NCBI GenBank assembly: GCA_958510825.1
Contig: OY294047.1
Location: 44,933,365 to 44,997,364, forward strand
DNA length: 64,000 nt
Direction of reading: 5' to 3'
Origin: Brachypterus glaber
Taxonomy: Eukaryota > Arthropoda > Insecta > Coleoptera > Kateretidae
Of the stretch, positions 34,107 to 44,631 are shown piece after piece. How positions within the stretch are numbered: position 1 is the stretch's first letter; each line of letters opens with the position of its first letter. Under the pieces are notes generated by a model. It saw only the letters and a program-made list of their open reading frames with translations, made no database searches and was not told the DNA's origin. The translations under genes and the position numbers were made by a program.

Positions 34107-34691
34107 GAGCCTATTTATTCGGTAAAAACCCCAATTTAAAACTTAAAGACGCTCAAAAAAAATTAAAGTGGATTATTGCTAATAAGTGTGAAAATTTGAA
34201 GGTCTTTCGTGACATTTTGGCGTAGCGTCTCCAACAAAATAAAAATCGCTGGACAATTTCCATTTAATTTTTTTTTTTCGGTAAAGAAACCCTGTATCAT
34301 TGATGCATTTCCTTGAATCAAGAAGTTATTTTTTCCCGTGTATGTTTTATCAATAATCTATTTTTAAACAGATGAAGAATTTTATATGTAAATAACAAAG
34401 CTAAACTTAACCCACGGAAAGCTAAAATCTGTGTGAATCTTTTAAACTTATATAAAATTCATTCAAACGCTTTAATGAGCTTAAAAGCTTTGACCGACTT
34501 TCCCTCACGGGTCTCTAACCTCGCTTAACCTATCGATAGACCGAGAAAATTATTACTTATTTTTGAAGATTTTTTTTGTTCAAAATTATTCATATTTTCA
34601 ATATTGGGTCATAAATATTGAAAATTTAACATTAAAATGATAAATAATTATAATTAGTCTTAAAATAATAATACACCTTGTATTTATTATG
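34107..34691. other. Spacer between the two 16-mer foldbacks
   Basis: No gene. The sequence near 34560-34680 partly resembles arm-internal DNA of the neighbouring foldbacks, so it may be derived from them. Confidence 0.45.
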
Positions 34692-35241
34692 GCAGACTAA
34701 CATCTCTACTCTAAATTTCTCTACTCCCTAACATCTCTACTCCATAACATCCCTACTCCACAACAACTCTACTCCGTAACATTTCTACTCCATAACATCT
34801 CTACTCCGTAACAACTCTACTCCACACTATAGACACTCGATTAGCCACTTGTCTTAACTCAAAAGAATATTTGTCATGCTAAGTAACAGTCAAAAATGAA
34901 TTCAGTTTATTAATTACTTACATATTAGTGCATGTTAAGAGTACGCGGTCATTGTTGCTTTTAGAATAATTCATTTATGATTGTTCTAGATTTACATTTA
35001 AAGATAAACGTTTTCTAGGAAAAAAATAAAATAATCTAGAAGAACAAGATTCTTTGTTCTTTGAACTGCTCATTTATTATTAAGTGGCTAATAAAGTGCA
35101 TATAGTGTGGAGTAGAGTTGTTACGGAGTAGAGATGTTATGGAGTAGAGATGTTACGGAGTAGAGTTGTTGTGGAGTAGGGATGTTATGGAGTAGGGATG
35201 TTAGGGAGTAGAGAAATTTATAGTAGAGATGTTAGTCTGCC
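34692..35241. repeat. Foldback element II with 16-bp tandem repeats
   Basis: The left arm (34692-34851) starts GCAGACTAACATCTC and holds eight consecutive 16-mers such as ACATCTCTACTCCATA and ACAACTCTACTCCGTA. The right arm (about 35081-35241) carries the complementary series and ends GATGTTAGTCTGC. The centre of about 230 bp is unique. After 35241, to about 35552, the sequence resembles the right-arm interior of foldback I and ends with an AAAGAATAACCCTGTATA terminus. Confidence 0.88.
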
Positions 35242-35558
35242 TTTATTATTTGGACCTTTTTATACAAAATTTTCAAAATTAATTTTTTTAAAATATTGAA
35301 AATTTCATCAATTTTGAAGAAAAAAACAATCTTAAAAAAATATATAATGGTTAAATAGCTCTTTAAAGTGATGTATGTAGGGGGGCATTAAAAAATACTC
35401 TCCCCTATTGTTCCATTGGCGCCATCTTACCGAATAAAAAAGAAAAAAAAATTGCAAATGATAGTTTTTGTTGCGTGATTCCAAATTTAAAGTTCTCATC
35501 CCATTCAAAAATGACAGGGTTACATTTAAAAGAATAACCCTGTATACATATTTTTATT

Positions 35559-35960
35559 AATGGCGATTTCTCCCGTTAGATTAGACAGGGACAAAAGTTC
35601 TACCCAAAAAGGATAGAAGACATACATACACTCCCACTTCCACCCAACCAAACAAATTCTGTATTTGTTCTTTGTTGAACAAAAACAACGGCGAAAAGTG
35701 TAACTATATTATTTTTATTAAAGAAATTACTGGCGCCATCTAAATTTTAGTAGAATTATCTTATTCTGCAGTTTACATTAGTTATATTCGTTCGTACCGC
35801 TCAGTGCTACACTTTCCGGCCAACCAAATAAATACTGTATTTGTTGTATGAAAAACAAATACAGTATTTATTTGGTTGGCTGGAAAGTGTAGCACAAATA
35901 AGATAGAGATAGGGTAGACGTCTTTTGTTTCATAATTCTAGTTGTAGAGAGCTCCATTAA
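35559..35960 (-). repeat. Double-hairpin repeat, copy 2
   Basis: Reverse complement of 17493-17908, including the hairpin at 35806-35893 (GCTACACTTTCCGGCC to its complement). It starts just after the TACAGGG-type end of the preceding foldback. Confidence 0.85.
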
Positions 35961-37723
35961 GTTAGCCAGCCTTAAGGCATTGTGAATTTTCTACGATGCA
36001 TTTTAAAGGTAAAGTAATATTTCAAAGTACATTTTACTGAACAATATTTTTATTTTTAGTTTTTTTTTCAGTATCGTTCGCCTGGTTGGGTTTCAGGACA
36101 TTTTAACTTTCCCTAGTTCGATATAATTGCATTTCGCTTGACAAAAACCTCGACAAAACCTTTGAAGTAGCTTTATAGTTTGTACAACTCTTTACAGGTC
36201 TACAGAGGAGGATTATACGACTATCAAACGCGCTTTTTACTCTATTACTGCTACCAACTAAAACGGTTCGCCTGGGCGATTTTAAATGAAAATTTCGTGG
36301 ACCTCTACATTTTTTGGATTAAAACATACCTGATGACATATGAAATTAATTCCCATTTGAAAGAAAATCTTAAAAGATACACTTTTTTAGACAGATAAAA
36401 AAACGTTTCGAAATCGAAAACGCTTTCTGGCTCAAAAGTTGCTCCTTAGTAAAAAACGGTGGCCATTCAAAAATGGGCCAAATTGATTAATCTTTAGAGG
36501 TAGCTCAAAGCACTCAAACTTTGAAAAAAATCGGTACCTGTTTTTCGGATAAAAAGTGATTGTATATAAAATTGGGAAATTTTGGAGGGTTTCTATGGTA
36601 ATATTTAGAAACAACACTAATTTTGAGAAACTAAAAAAATTATATCCCCCTCCCCTTAAGTTAGAACATAAAAAAACGACAGTTATTGGAAGATTTCGAG
36701 ATTTTTTTTTAATAGGGCATATTTAAAAGGACATAACTTCCTTAGGAATGATTTTTTGACCAAGGTACATATAAATTTTTTCTCTGTTTTTAATGTAAAG
36801 TAAACACCCATTACTAAAATATTTGTTTTTTTGAGTTGTTGGAGTGCCTAACCTCGAGTCGTCCTTTTTCATTTTTATTGTTTTTAATATATTTATTATT
36901 GTTTTTTATATAATATATTTACTTTAAAAATTATTCCTTCTCAAAAAAGTCCATTTATCATTTCTCCCATTTTATTTAATACCCCTAATTAGGGGTATTA
37001 GATATTAGCTAATAAGGTAGGTGAGCCAATCATTGCCATGTTAAGACATTTAATTTTTTACTACATTCAAAATTTATTTATAATCACCTGAAACTTTACT
37101 ACATTAAACATAAACATATCTTTATTCTTATGGGTAAAAAGTAAACAAACTGCAGGAGCTTCAAAAAAATATAATTGCTTTTTAAAAAAGATTGCATACT
37201 GGCAATATTAGGAACCCATGTCCCAAATATTGCCCCTAAAGAACAAACTTACAAAAAATTAACAAACTAATAAGTAAATATTGTGTCACAATAACAATTT
37301 CAGCAGTTTTTAGGTACAATTTGGGCACTTAACAATTTGTCGGTTTTAGTAAGCCTTACGCACTTTCGATTATAATCTCATATCAATTCTCTTCGAATAA
37401 AAAGCAGAACCAAGATTTAGAATCTCGGAATTCTTCGTTACTTTCTTTTATTGTTGTTTCTTGTTTTTTTATTTTTTTTTTGTCCACTACTTCGCATGGC
37501 AATATTAGGAACATAGCTACTTATACAACAATCTAAAAAAATTAGCTTTTTCCTTCTTTATTGAGTAAAACACAATATGGTCCAAGAAATTGCATATTTG
37601 TGCCTACCTTATTACGTTTTTGCACTGCAATGATGGATACTACCCAGCTTGAGACAGTACAAGTTTTTATAGTGGAAGAGCAAGAGATACAAACTGAGTA
37701 TTTGTGTACGCCTTTACCAACTA
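35961..37723. other. AT-rich stretch, no supported gene
   Basis: Open frames of 60-72 codons occur but show no domain, codon bias or splice context I trust. AATACCCCTAATTAGGGGTATT at 36979-37000 is a perfect palindrome, here given only as its position and core CCCCTAATTAGGGG. A frame at 37561-37740 ends at a plausible AAG/GTATAG donor but is unrecognised. Confidence 0.5.
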
Positions 37724-38703
37724 AAGTTTATTTTTTTAAGGTATAGTTATTTTAAATTTGCCGCTAATTTCTCCACAAAGTCCGATTTACACTGAAGCAT
37801 GTGGCTTGTTTTGAACGTCAACCAAAATTTATAATTTTTGTTTACTTGCTTTGTTTTTATGATGTTTTGATGTAAAAAAAGAGAATTGATAAAGCTGTTG
37901 CTAAAAACACTTTTATATTCCTGTAAAAACAAAATTTGCTTATAAAATCGATTTTATTCCAATAATTTAGAGGAATAAACCATTGTTTTGTTCTCGTTAA
38001 TGGCACGTCAACGTTTTACGGTAGTGTAAATTGGGCAAAGAACTTTTACCTCAAGAATGAACATGATGAAATCTACCGTATGCTTTGTTTGAAGCGTGAA
38101 CCAACTACGGCGAGGGGCTGGTGGGGAGTGACTATTGTTTACACTTAGTACGCGTAAAGAGAGAGAAAGAATGTGTAAACTCACAGTCTAATGTCGTAAA
38201 CTTTGTCAAGTAATACAGTGTTGCCGGTTGCAACATCTGCTTCAGATATTTTATTGTAAATTTTAAGAAATATTAGTTTTATTTGAGTTTTATATGAACT
38301 AGTAGTTTAATTTTAATAAATTTAATTATTTTACATAACAAACCTAATTATAGTGTCGTAGTATAGTATTTTTTTTAAATTTTAATGTAGGTATAAAGAT
38401 TTATCATAACGATAAAGTGAAAATTACGCAACATCGCTCTGGTCACCAGAAGGTCAAAACTAGCGATACTTATGTTTACACCAGAAGCAGTATCGCGTAC
38501 GTTTATGTAAACAAACAAACAAAAAGATGACACCTTCATAAACATTGGTCTGAAATAACTTCTTGAGGTAAAAGTTCTTTGAAATTGGGCCTAGTCATTT
38601 CGCTTACGACGCATGCGTATCTTACGTTGCTATGGTAATTTAGAGATTGTTTACAAGCGGGAAGATTTAAAATAACTATACCTTAAAAAAAAGAACTTTA
38701 GAT
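37724..38703. repeat. Large imperfect inverted-repeat element, about 980 bp
   Basis: AAAGTTTATTTTTTTAAGGT and ATAGTTATTTTAAAT at the left match the complement of GATTTAAAATAACTATACCT at the right. Inside, AAGAACTTTTACCTCAAGAA (about 38038) is opposed by CTTGAGGTAAAAGTTCTTTG (about 38559). Both interior flanks include TTTACACT/TGTAAACA-type segments. No transposase frame. Confidence 0.65.
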
Positions 38704-38933
38704 AAAAATACATCATATTTACAGGCATATTTTCGAAATAACAGATATACTGGAAGTTCCATATATGACACAGAGAACGAACTAACAAGTTTAAGAGGGG
38801 TTGGCAATATACCAAACATTGACAATAATTGGCTTGGTAGTTTCCTAATGGTATAAAGAAATAAATGTACCTAAGTACCTACCTAACGAATTCCTAAATT
38901 GATGGCCTACTAAGTGAAAATTCTTGCTTTCAG

Positions 38934-39008
38934 AAATCTCCTAAAATTAAGGAGAAAGTGGTGAAAGAAAATAAACGATCCTATCCTTTCAGCTTTTTAG
39001 ACCATTAA
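38934..39008 (+). CDS. Exon C, truncated relative of exon B
   Basis: Follows the acceptor ATTCTTGCTTTCAG, which closely resembles that of exon B (ATTCTTGTTTTCAG). The first 12 codons read KSPKIKEKVVKE against KSPKIREKVVKE in B, with mostly synonymous differences. After that it diverges and stops at codon 25 (TAA 39006-39008). It lacks the first five codons of B and the SGPSSL and HRRASEGGANL parts. It may be a decaying duplicate or an alternative short terminal exon. Confidence 0.5.
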   Translation, partial: KSPKIKEKVVKENKRSYPFSFLDH

Positions 39009-39102
39009 TACCTATAATAATTATATTTACCAGTAGGGTTTTTAGTCGGAGAGCTGGTGACCATATTTAATTCATTATTTTCTCCCGGCTGTGTTTTATA
39101 TA

Positions 39103-39779
39103 CTTTTGAACCAGTTGAGATATCGACTTCAAATTTGGAACTTTTAAATAAGACAACTTAAACTATCTTTTAGCATATATTTAATACTTTCAGCTCTTAA
39201 AATGTGGGCAGGGGGGCATGGGGGACATTTTTTTAAATGGAAAGGGGGGTCGTGTAATACATAATTTTAAAGCTTATAAAATTCTCCATTTAATTCCATA
39301 TTTTTAAATTAAAAAAAAAAATGGGTTTAAAATGGGGTTGAAAATGGGTATTAATGTCAAAGTTCCTCTAAAAAAAAAAAACAAATAATTTTGTAAAAAT
39401 ATCATCATAAAAAAATGTTAATTATACTTTTAAACTAATTTTAGTTGACATAAATAAAAATTTATAAAAAAAACTTAAAAAAATCGAATGTTTTAGCACA
39501 AAAAATTGAAAAATCAAAACCTTAAAAACATTTTTAAAAAAATTAAAAATATTAGTTTAAATAGAGAATTTTATAAGCTTTAAAATAATGTATCACACAA
39601 CCCCCCTTTCCATTTAAAAAAATGTCCCCCCATGCCCCCCTGCCCACATTTTAAGAGCTGAAAATATCAAATATATGCTAAAAGATAGTTTAAGTTGTCT
39701 TAGGAGTTATAAATTTGAAGTCGATATCTCAACTCGTTCAAAAGTTAAAGGGGGGGGGGGTGACTTTTGGACCTCACTG
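39103..39779. mobile_element. Foldback element, best copy of its family
   Basis: Left arm about 39106-39310 contains TTGAGATATCGACTTCAAAT, ACAACTTAAACTATCTTTTA, a G-rich GGGCAGGGGGGCATGGGGGA and AAGCTTATAAAATTCTC. The right arm, about 39560-39779, carries the complements and ends GACTTTTGGACCTCACTG. TATA occurs at both junctions with the outer palindrome. It shows the intact target that the LTR retrotransposon hit at 944/9407. Confidence 0.85.
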
Positions 39780-40235
39780 TATATGTCTTAAAGTACATTC
39801 AAATAAAGCTATTTTCAAATTGCTAGGCTCTGGATCCGATTCCTTTGGGTGCTAGAAGCTCCGAAAGCTCTGGCAATGAGCTACCGAAAAATCTATTTTT
39901 AACTTGCCGAGTCATATACATTAAATTTATTACATTGAGATTAAGCTATTTTAATAGTTATGCACAATTATTTTGTGGCCAAGGGGTAAGAACAGTCTTT
40001 AAAAAGTGCCTTTGACATATGTGATACTTAATTTTTTAAAGAAATGAAAATTTATGAAATGACATTTTGATTAAATGAAAATTCTTTAGACTTTTTAGTG
40101 TTGACATATGTCAAATAAACTTTTTAACGCCTTTTTACCGCTTAGCCTACTGAATAATTGTGTAAAACTGTGAAAATAGACCAATCTAAATGTAATAAGT
40201 GTAACTTTTCCGAGTTTACTTATATATGAATCTAT

Positions 40236-40448
40236 ATGTATAACAATACGCGGAGCATGCAGAAGCTAAGATTACCATTTCTCCGACTTGAGTCTAGCAG
40301 AAACTGCAATAATTATTATGGTCCCATTCTATATAATAAATTACCGCCATATATTAAAGCCCTAAATATAAAAAATAAGAAAATTAAAAAAAAAAATTCA
40401 TGTCAATTCATTTTATTTAATCGAAGAATTTTTAAAGAAAAAACTTGA
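40236..40448 (+). pseudogene. LINE C-terminal fragment
   Basis: NTRSMQKLRLPFLRLESSRN and YGPILYNKLPPYIK match the style of the C-terminus of CR1/Jockey-like ORF2 proteins (Arg-rich line followed by a YN-LP-IK block). It ends after a lysine-rich run. It lies directly upstream of, but out of register with, the second LINE piece, so two insertions are likely. Confidence 0.6.
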
Positions 40449-40466
40449 AATTAGTTATTTCAAGTC

Positions 40467-41342
40467 AGAATAGGAAAACGCATATCAAAAACATTTACAT
40501 CAGAACAGGGACTTGCCCAAGGCTCTCCGCTTTCCACCGATTTATACAACCTATACTCCTATGATATTAATCCAAACGGAGAATTTAACGACGGAGAATA
40601 CATACTGCAGTTTGCGGACGACACTGCTCTAGTAACTCATGCTAAAACTAGAAATAAAGCTCTAATAAGACTCCAGGAATTAATAAATAAGACAGTAGAA
40701 CGGTTCTCTAAATGTCGAATCACTCCTAATCCAACCAAATCACAATTTATGATATTCAATCACAGAGTAACCGAATATTCTCCTAAAATCTCGATTATAA
40801 ACCAAGAGATCCGCCCCACAACTTCGGTTAAGTATCTAGGAATACAATTGGACAATAAATTAGATTTCAGATCTTACACAAAAAACATCAAGAACAAAGT
40901 TAAAGCTAGGGCAAGCCACTTTAGATCCTTAACATATAAAAACGAAGCTGTTAACTTGGAAAATATAACAAAGATCTACAAAATGATCTGTCGTCCCAGT
41001 ATTGAATACGGTTTTATACTTCTAAGCTCTTGCAGAGAACAAGTACTCAGAAACATAGAGGTAGCAGAAAGAAGCTGTTTAAGATCACTGACAAGAATAC
41101 GACATCCTAATAACCCCTTACATAACCCCTCAAATAACCTTCTATACGAAAAAACGCAGATAACACCGATTTTGACAAGAATAAGTAAATTAGGCACCAA
41201 ATTTGCTTCGCAAGCTCACAACATGGAACTCATACACCCATTCATTATTAACCATGAAGGAATAAGGAAGAAGAAATACCCAGAAAAAACTATATGGCAA
41301 CATATACAAGAGATGCAACAAATTGAAGTACAATTAGGTTAA
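40467..41342 (+). pseudogene. Jockey-like reverse transcriptase, 5' truncated
   Basis: Open for about 290 codons with no native start: GLAQGSPLSTDLYNLYSYDI, then FADDTALVTHAKTRNKALIR with the catalytic FADD, then ITPNPTKSQFMIF, TTSVKYLGIQLDNKLDF and the C-terminal thumb-type region to QQIEVQLG before the stop. The frame is intact from RT block 4 to the end. It is followed by a 3' UTR ending GGGAGACCAATAAATTTTTG and a (TTA)n tail at 41529-41558, marking the LINE end near 41560. Confidence 0.88.
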
Positions 41343-41524
41343 TTAAGCACAAAATTATATTTAGTTATTTATTATTATTTTTTTTATATATTACACCAAA
41401 GATTTTTTTTTTTTTGTATACGATTATAAATACTAATTATCATGTACAATTATTATTAGTTTAAAATATTGTATTGACAGGCAGAAAGACCTAGGTCTAT
41501 AGCCAGTTGGGAGACCAATAAATT

Positions 41525-41528
<4 letters not shown>

Positions 41529-41558
<30 letters not shown>
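41529..41558 (+). repeat. (TTA)n tail of the LINE
   Basis: About ten TTA units directly after the polyadenylation-like AATAAATTTTTG of the LINE 3' UTR. Confidence 0.85.
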
Positions 41559-41672
41559 GTTATTTCTCCCTTTAATTTTTAATATTTAATATTATATTTG
41601 TTATAAGTATTATTAATTACTAAATTGTTAATTTTATATTTAATTTTTATGTTTTATGTTTTACTGTTCTAT

Positions 41673-42399
41673 GCGATTATAAAGTGCCGAACAGTTTAAA
41701 AAGAAAATACTCTTCGTTTGAAGCCACGCCTCTGTTAGAGTTGTGTGCGACAAGCACCTATGATTGCTACGTACATCAGCTCGGTGGCCAGTAAAACGCA
41801 CACAGCTTTCTTGCATTTTACTCATCGCTAATGCCAGTTTTGCATTAAAAAGTGTTCGGCACTATATAATCGCACAAGAAAATACTCTTCGTTTGAAGCC
41901 ACGCCTCTGTTAGAGTTGTGTGCGACAAGCCCATATGATTGCTACGTACATCAGATCGGTGGCCAGTAAAACGCACACAGCTTTCTTGCATTTTACTCAT
42001 CGCTAATGCCAGTTTTGCATTAAAAAGTGTTCGGCACTATATAATCGTACAAGAAAATACTCTTCGTTTGAAGCCACGCCTCTGTTAGAGTTGTGTGCGA
42101 CAAGCCCATATGATTGCTACGTACATCAGCTCGGTGGCCAGTAAAACGCACACAGCTTTCTTGCATTTTACTCATCGCTAATGCCAGTTTTGCATTAAAA
42201 AGTGTTCGGCACTATATAATCGCACAAGAAAATACTCTTCGTTTGAAGCCACGCCTCTGTTAGAGTTGTGCACGACAAGCCCATATGATTGTTATGTACA
42301 ACAGCTCGGTGGCCAGTAAAACGTACAAAGCTTTCTTGCATTTTACTCATCGCTAATACCAGTTTTACATTAAAAAGTGTTCGGCACTTTATAATCGCA
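41673..42399. mobile_element. TIR element filled with four 175-bp tandem repeats
   Basis: The TIRs are perfect over 21 bp, beginning GCGATTATAAAGTGCCGAAC and ending GTTCGGCACTTTATAATCGC. Between them AAGAAAATACTCTTCGTTTG starts at 41701, 41876, 42051 and 42226, an exact 175-bp period. Each unit ends with a TIR-like TGTTCGGCACTATATAATCG segment, so the monomer carries the terminal sequence. Units 1-3 are nearly identical and the last is more diverged. A 73-codon minus-strand frame in the last unit is not supported as a gene. Confidence 0.92.
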
Positions 42400-42640
42400 C
42401 GGTATATTGAAAACAATTATTTTATTCGAATAAATAAATATACAATGTGTTTGACTCCGTAAGTTAAAAATATATTTTTCAGGGACCCCATTTCATAACC
42501 TTTTCGCGGCTTCTAGCATCCAAAGGAACCCGATCCTGGACCTGGCGATTTGCTAATAGCTTAATCTGAATGTGCTTTAAAACATATATAAAATAAAGCT
42601 CGAAGAAATTAATGAAATAAAAATGGTCACCAGCTCTTAG

Positions 42641-43729
42641 AATATTTGTAAAGACAGTAAAACACAGACTTCTTGGACTTTCTAAATTTGTGGAGCTCTG
42701 TAAATCTGCTATTAAAAAAGTAAAACATTTAAAATAACAAAAATAAATACTACACTTTCAGTATTAATTACACAGGGTCACAAAAAGATGTAATTTATGA
42801 GATGATTGCTATTTAAACGTATTTTGGGCTGCTGACTGGACTGGAAACAGGGGGGCCGGGCCTCCCTTCACGGAAAGAAATTAGTGGGCTCTGCGCTATA
42901 CATTATAAGATATTTGGTAACAGTGGCAAATTATAGTGATTTAAGCTATAGATTATAAGGCACACAATAACTAATAATGTTAAAAATAAATTGGAAACGA
43001 TTATATATATTACAGAAACGATTATATTTATTACAGGCACTATTATAAATTTACAGAAATTTTATTATATTATAAAAATTATTAGCACGGACAATAATTA
43101 AATCTATTTAAGCTATAAATGCCATACTATTTGTTATATTTTATTATTCACTAAACAATTAAAGTATTTCATATAAATTTTTACACTGACTGCCATAATT
43201 GTAAGAGAAAGCCTTGTATTTATATAATAAGCGATTATAATTTGCTTGGTATGTGTGTTATAGCGCTCCTAGCTATAATTTTTTTTTTCCGTGTTGGAAT
43301 ATTGTCTATACTTTTAAATATTATAAAAGCTTCACAATTTTTAAATATATTTTTAGTTTTTTTTTTCAATTAAATTTATAACTTTTATGTATTTTTTTTA
43401 CTTCAAAAAAAATTGTGTGGCACTAAATGGTATAAAATACATAAAGGTTTATAGCAACACTCCACTCTTACAATGGAGTGCAACTTTTGATATTTTCAGG
43501 AGTTTTAGGCCCTTTTTTATTTTTACAAAAAACGTGCCTCGTACAATAATTTTTTTTTGTGGCCCTTTATTATTTTTGCTATTATTAAAATAACATTTAA
43601 ATGCTTTTCACTAGAGGCATGAGATTTGGTATGTATTATCCCATTAGTTAAGTCACTAACAATTTAACCAAAAAAGTTTGGAATTTTCTTTTTTTTGAAA
43701 CATTCACGCCTAAATATTCTTGTTTTCAG
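42641..43729. other. Spacer, no supported gene
   Basis: AT-rich. The frame at 43387-43593 is Phe/Leu-rich low-complexity translation. Nothing else was recognised before the exon B acceptor. Confidence 0.55.
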
Positions 43730-43939
43730 AAGCCGGTCCTTCCCAAATCTCCCAAAATTAGAGAAAAAGTGGTAAAAGAAAAGGAAAAGGCAGGATCCGG
43801 TCCTTCCAGCCTTTCGGCGGCAGGACTACCGTCATCCCACAGGAGAGCTTCCGAGGGAGGTGCCAACTTGATGAAGACCCGAAATAATGATGCTTCATTA
43901 TTGGCTGACATTGAGGCGAAAATCAATAAGTTGCTTTAA
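43730..43939 (+). CDS. Exon B, terminal exon of the unrecognised gene
   Basis: After the acceptor ATTCTTGTTTTCAG (AG 43728-43729), 69 codons run to TAA at 43937-43939: KPVLPKSPKIREKVVKEKEK, then AGSGPSSLSAAGLPSS, HRRASEGGANL, and a C-terminus ending LLADIEAKINKLL, which looks helical. SGPSSL and HRRASEGGANL match exon A with essentially only synonymous changes; KSPKIREKVVKE matches exon C. It is probably the last coding exon of a plus-strand gene whose 5' exons are outside or unseen. The reverse-strand frame is open but not conserved in the same way. The function is unknown to me. Confidence 0.7.
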   Translation, partial: KPVLPKSPKIREKVVKEKEKAGSGPSSLSAAGLPSSHRRASEGGANLMKTRNNDASLLADIEAKINKLL

Positions 43940-44510
43940 ACTATTTTCCTATTAATATTAAAAAAATTAGAAGTTTAAGTTTGCTTTATTTAATTTAGCT
44001 GCGCTTTATTTACATTTATAAAAATTAATCTGCATTATTAAAAATCTCTGCACACAAATGATTACGTTCTGATTTTTGGTATCAAAAAATCGATTTGTTT
44101 TTGCTTTTTTATGCTTCTTTATATGTGTAGAATATGCTCCTAAAATATTTTGACGAAAATTCGTCTTCTTTAAAAAGTTATACATACTTTAAAACATACA
44201 TATACTTTAATACATAAATAAAACTTTAAACGCGTTTTTCTCAAAATGCCGTTTTTCAAAACGGTTCCAGCGATTAAAAAAAATATTTAACATATTGACT
44301 TAAATTTTTTGGCAATTTGTCGAAAATCGTCTTTGTGAGTTAACTAATGTATAATTTTTTTTTTTTTTTCAGAAGTATGTTATTTAAATTTTATACCCCT
44401 TTTTACCCGTTTTTGGCCGGAAAAATGGATTTTTTTTGTTTTTTTTTCACTAATACACGTGGATTTTTTTTCTTTTGGAATTTTGACTAGTGTCGACATT
44501 AGTCAACTAA
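43940..44510. other. AT-rich spacer
   Basis: Probable 3' UTR and flanking DNA of exon B at first, then homopolymer-rich DNA. No canonical AATAAA was noticed in the first 150 bases. Confidence 0.4.
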
Positions 44511-44617
44511 GGCCCGGTTGTACAAACCTCGCTCAAATTTGAACCTAGCTCAACTGTCATTTGTTTCAATGGTAAAGGAACTCTGCTCAAAGTTAAACCA
44601 GGTTTGTACAACCGGGC
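44511..44617. mobile_element. MITE with GGCCCGGTTGTACAAACC ends
   Basis: 107 bp. Left end GGCCCGGTTGTACAAACC, right end GGTTTGTACAACCGGGC, flanked by TAA on both sides. It is separated by only 14 bases from the next MITE. Confidence 0.85.
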
Positions 44618-44631
44618 ATAAGGGCCACTTG

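Larger units (their letters stand above)
39045..42640. repeat. Outer palindrome holding a nest of insertions
   Basis: The left arm is GAGCTGGTGACCATATTTAA (about 39045) to 39102, continued at 39780-39880 with CTCTGGATCCGATTCCTTTG and GTGCTAGAAGC. The right arm, at about 42488-42640, is its complement (CTAGCATCCAAAGGAACC, then GTCACCAGCTCTTAG). The foldback at 39103-39779 splits the left arm. LINE pieces and the satellite-filled element lie between the arms. Confidence 0.7.

Noticed and set aside
36180..37746. Small frames at 36180-36398, 36432-36617 and 37561-37746
   Set aside because: No recognisable domain, no conservation within the window, and AT-rich composition. Only the last has a plausible donor, which is not enough.
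40236..41342. A single continuous LINE from 40236 to 41342
   Set aside because: The first frame shows C-terminal ORF2 features before the second shows mid-RT features, so the order is wrong for one element.
41701..42400. CRISPR array
   Set aside because: The repeats are contiguous 175-bp units with no spacers, inside a eukaryotic TIR element.
43387..43593. Hydrophobic 68-codon frame as a membrane peptide
   Set aside because: T-homopolymer translation rich in Phe and Leu, with no splice or start support.
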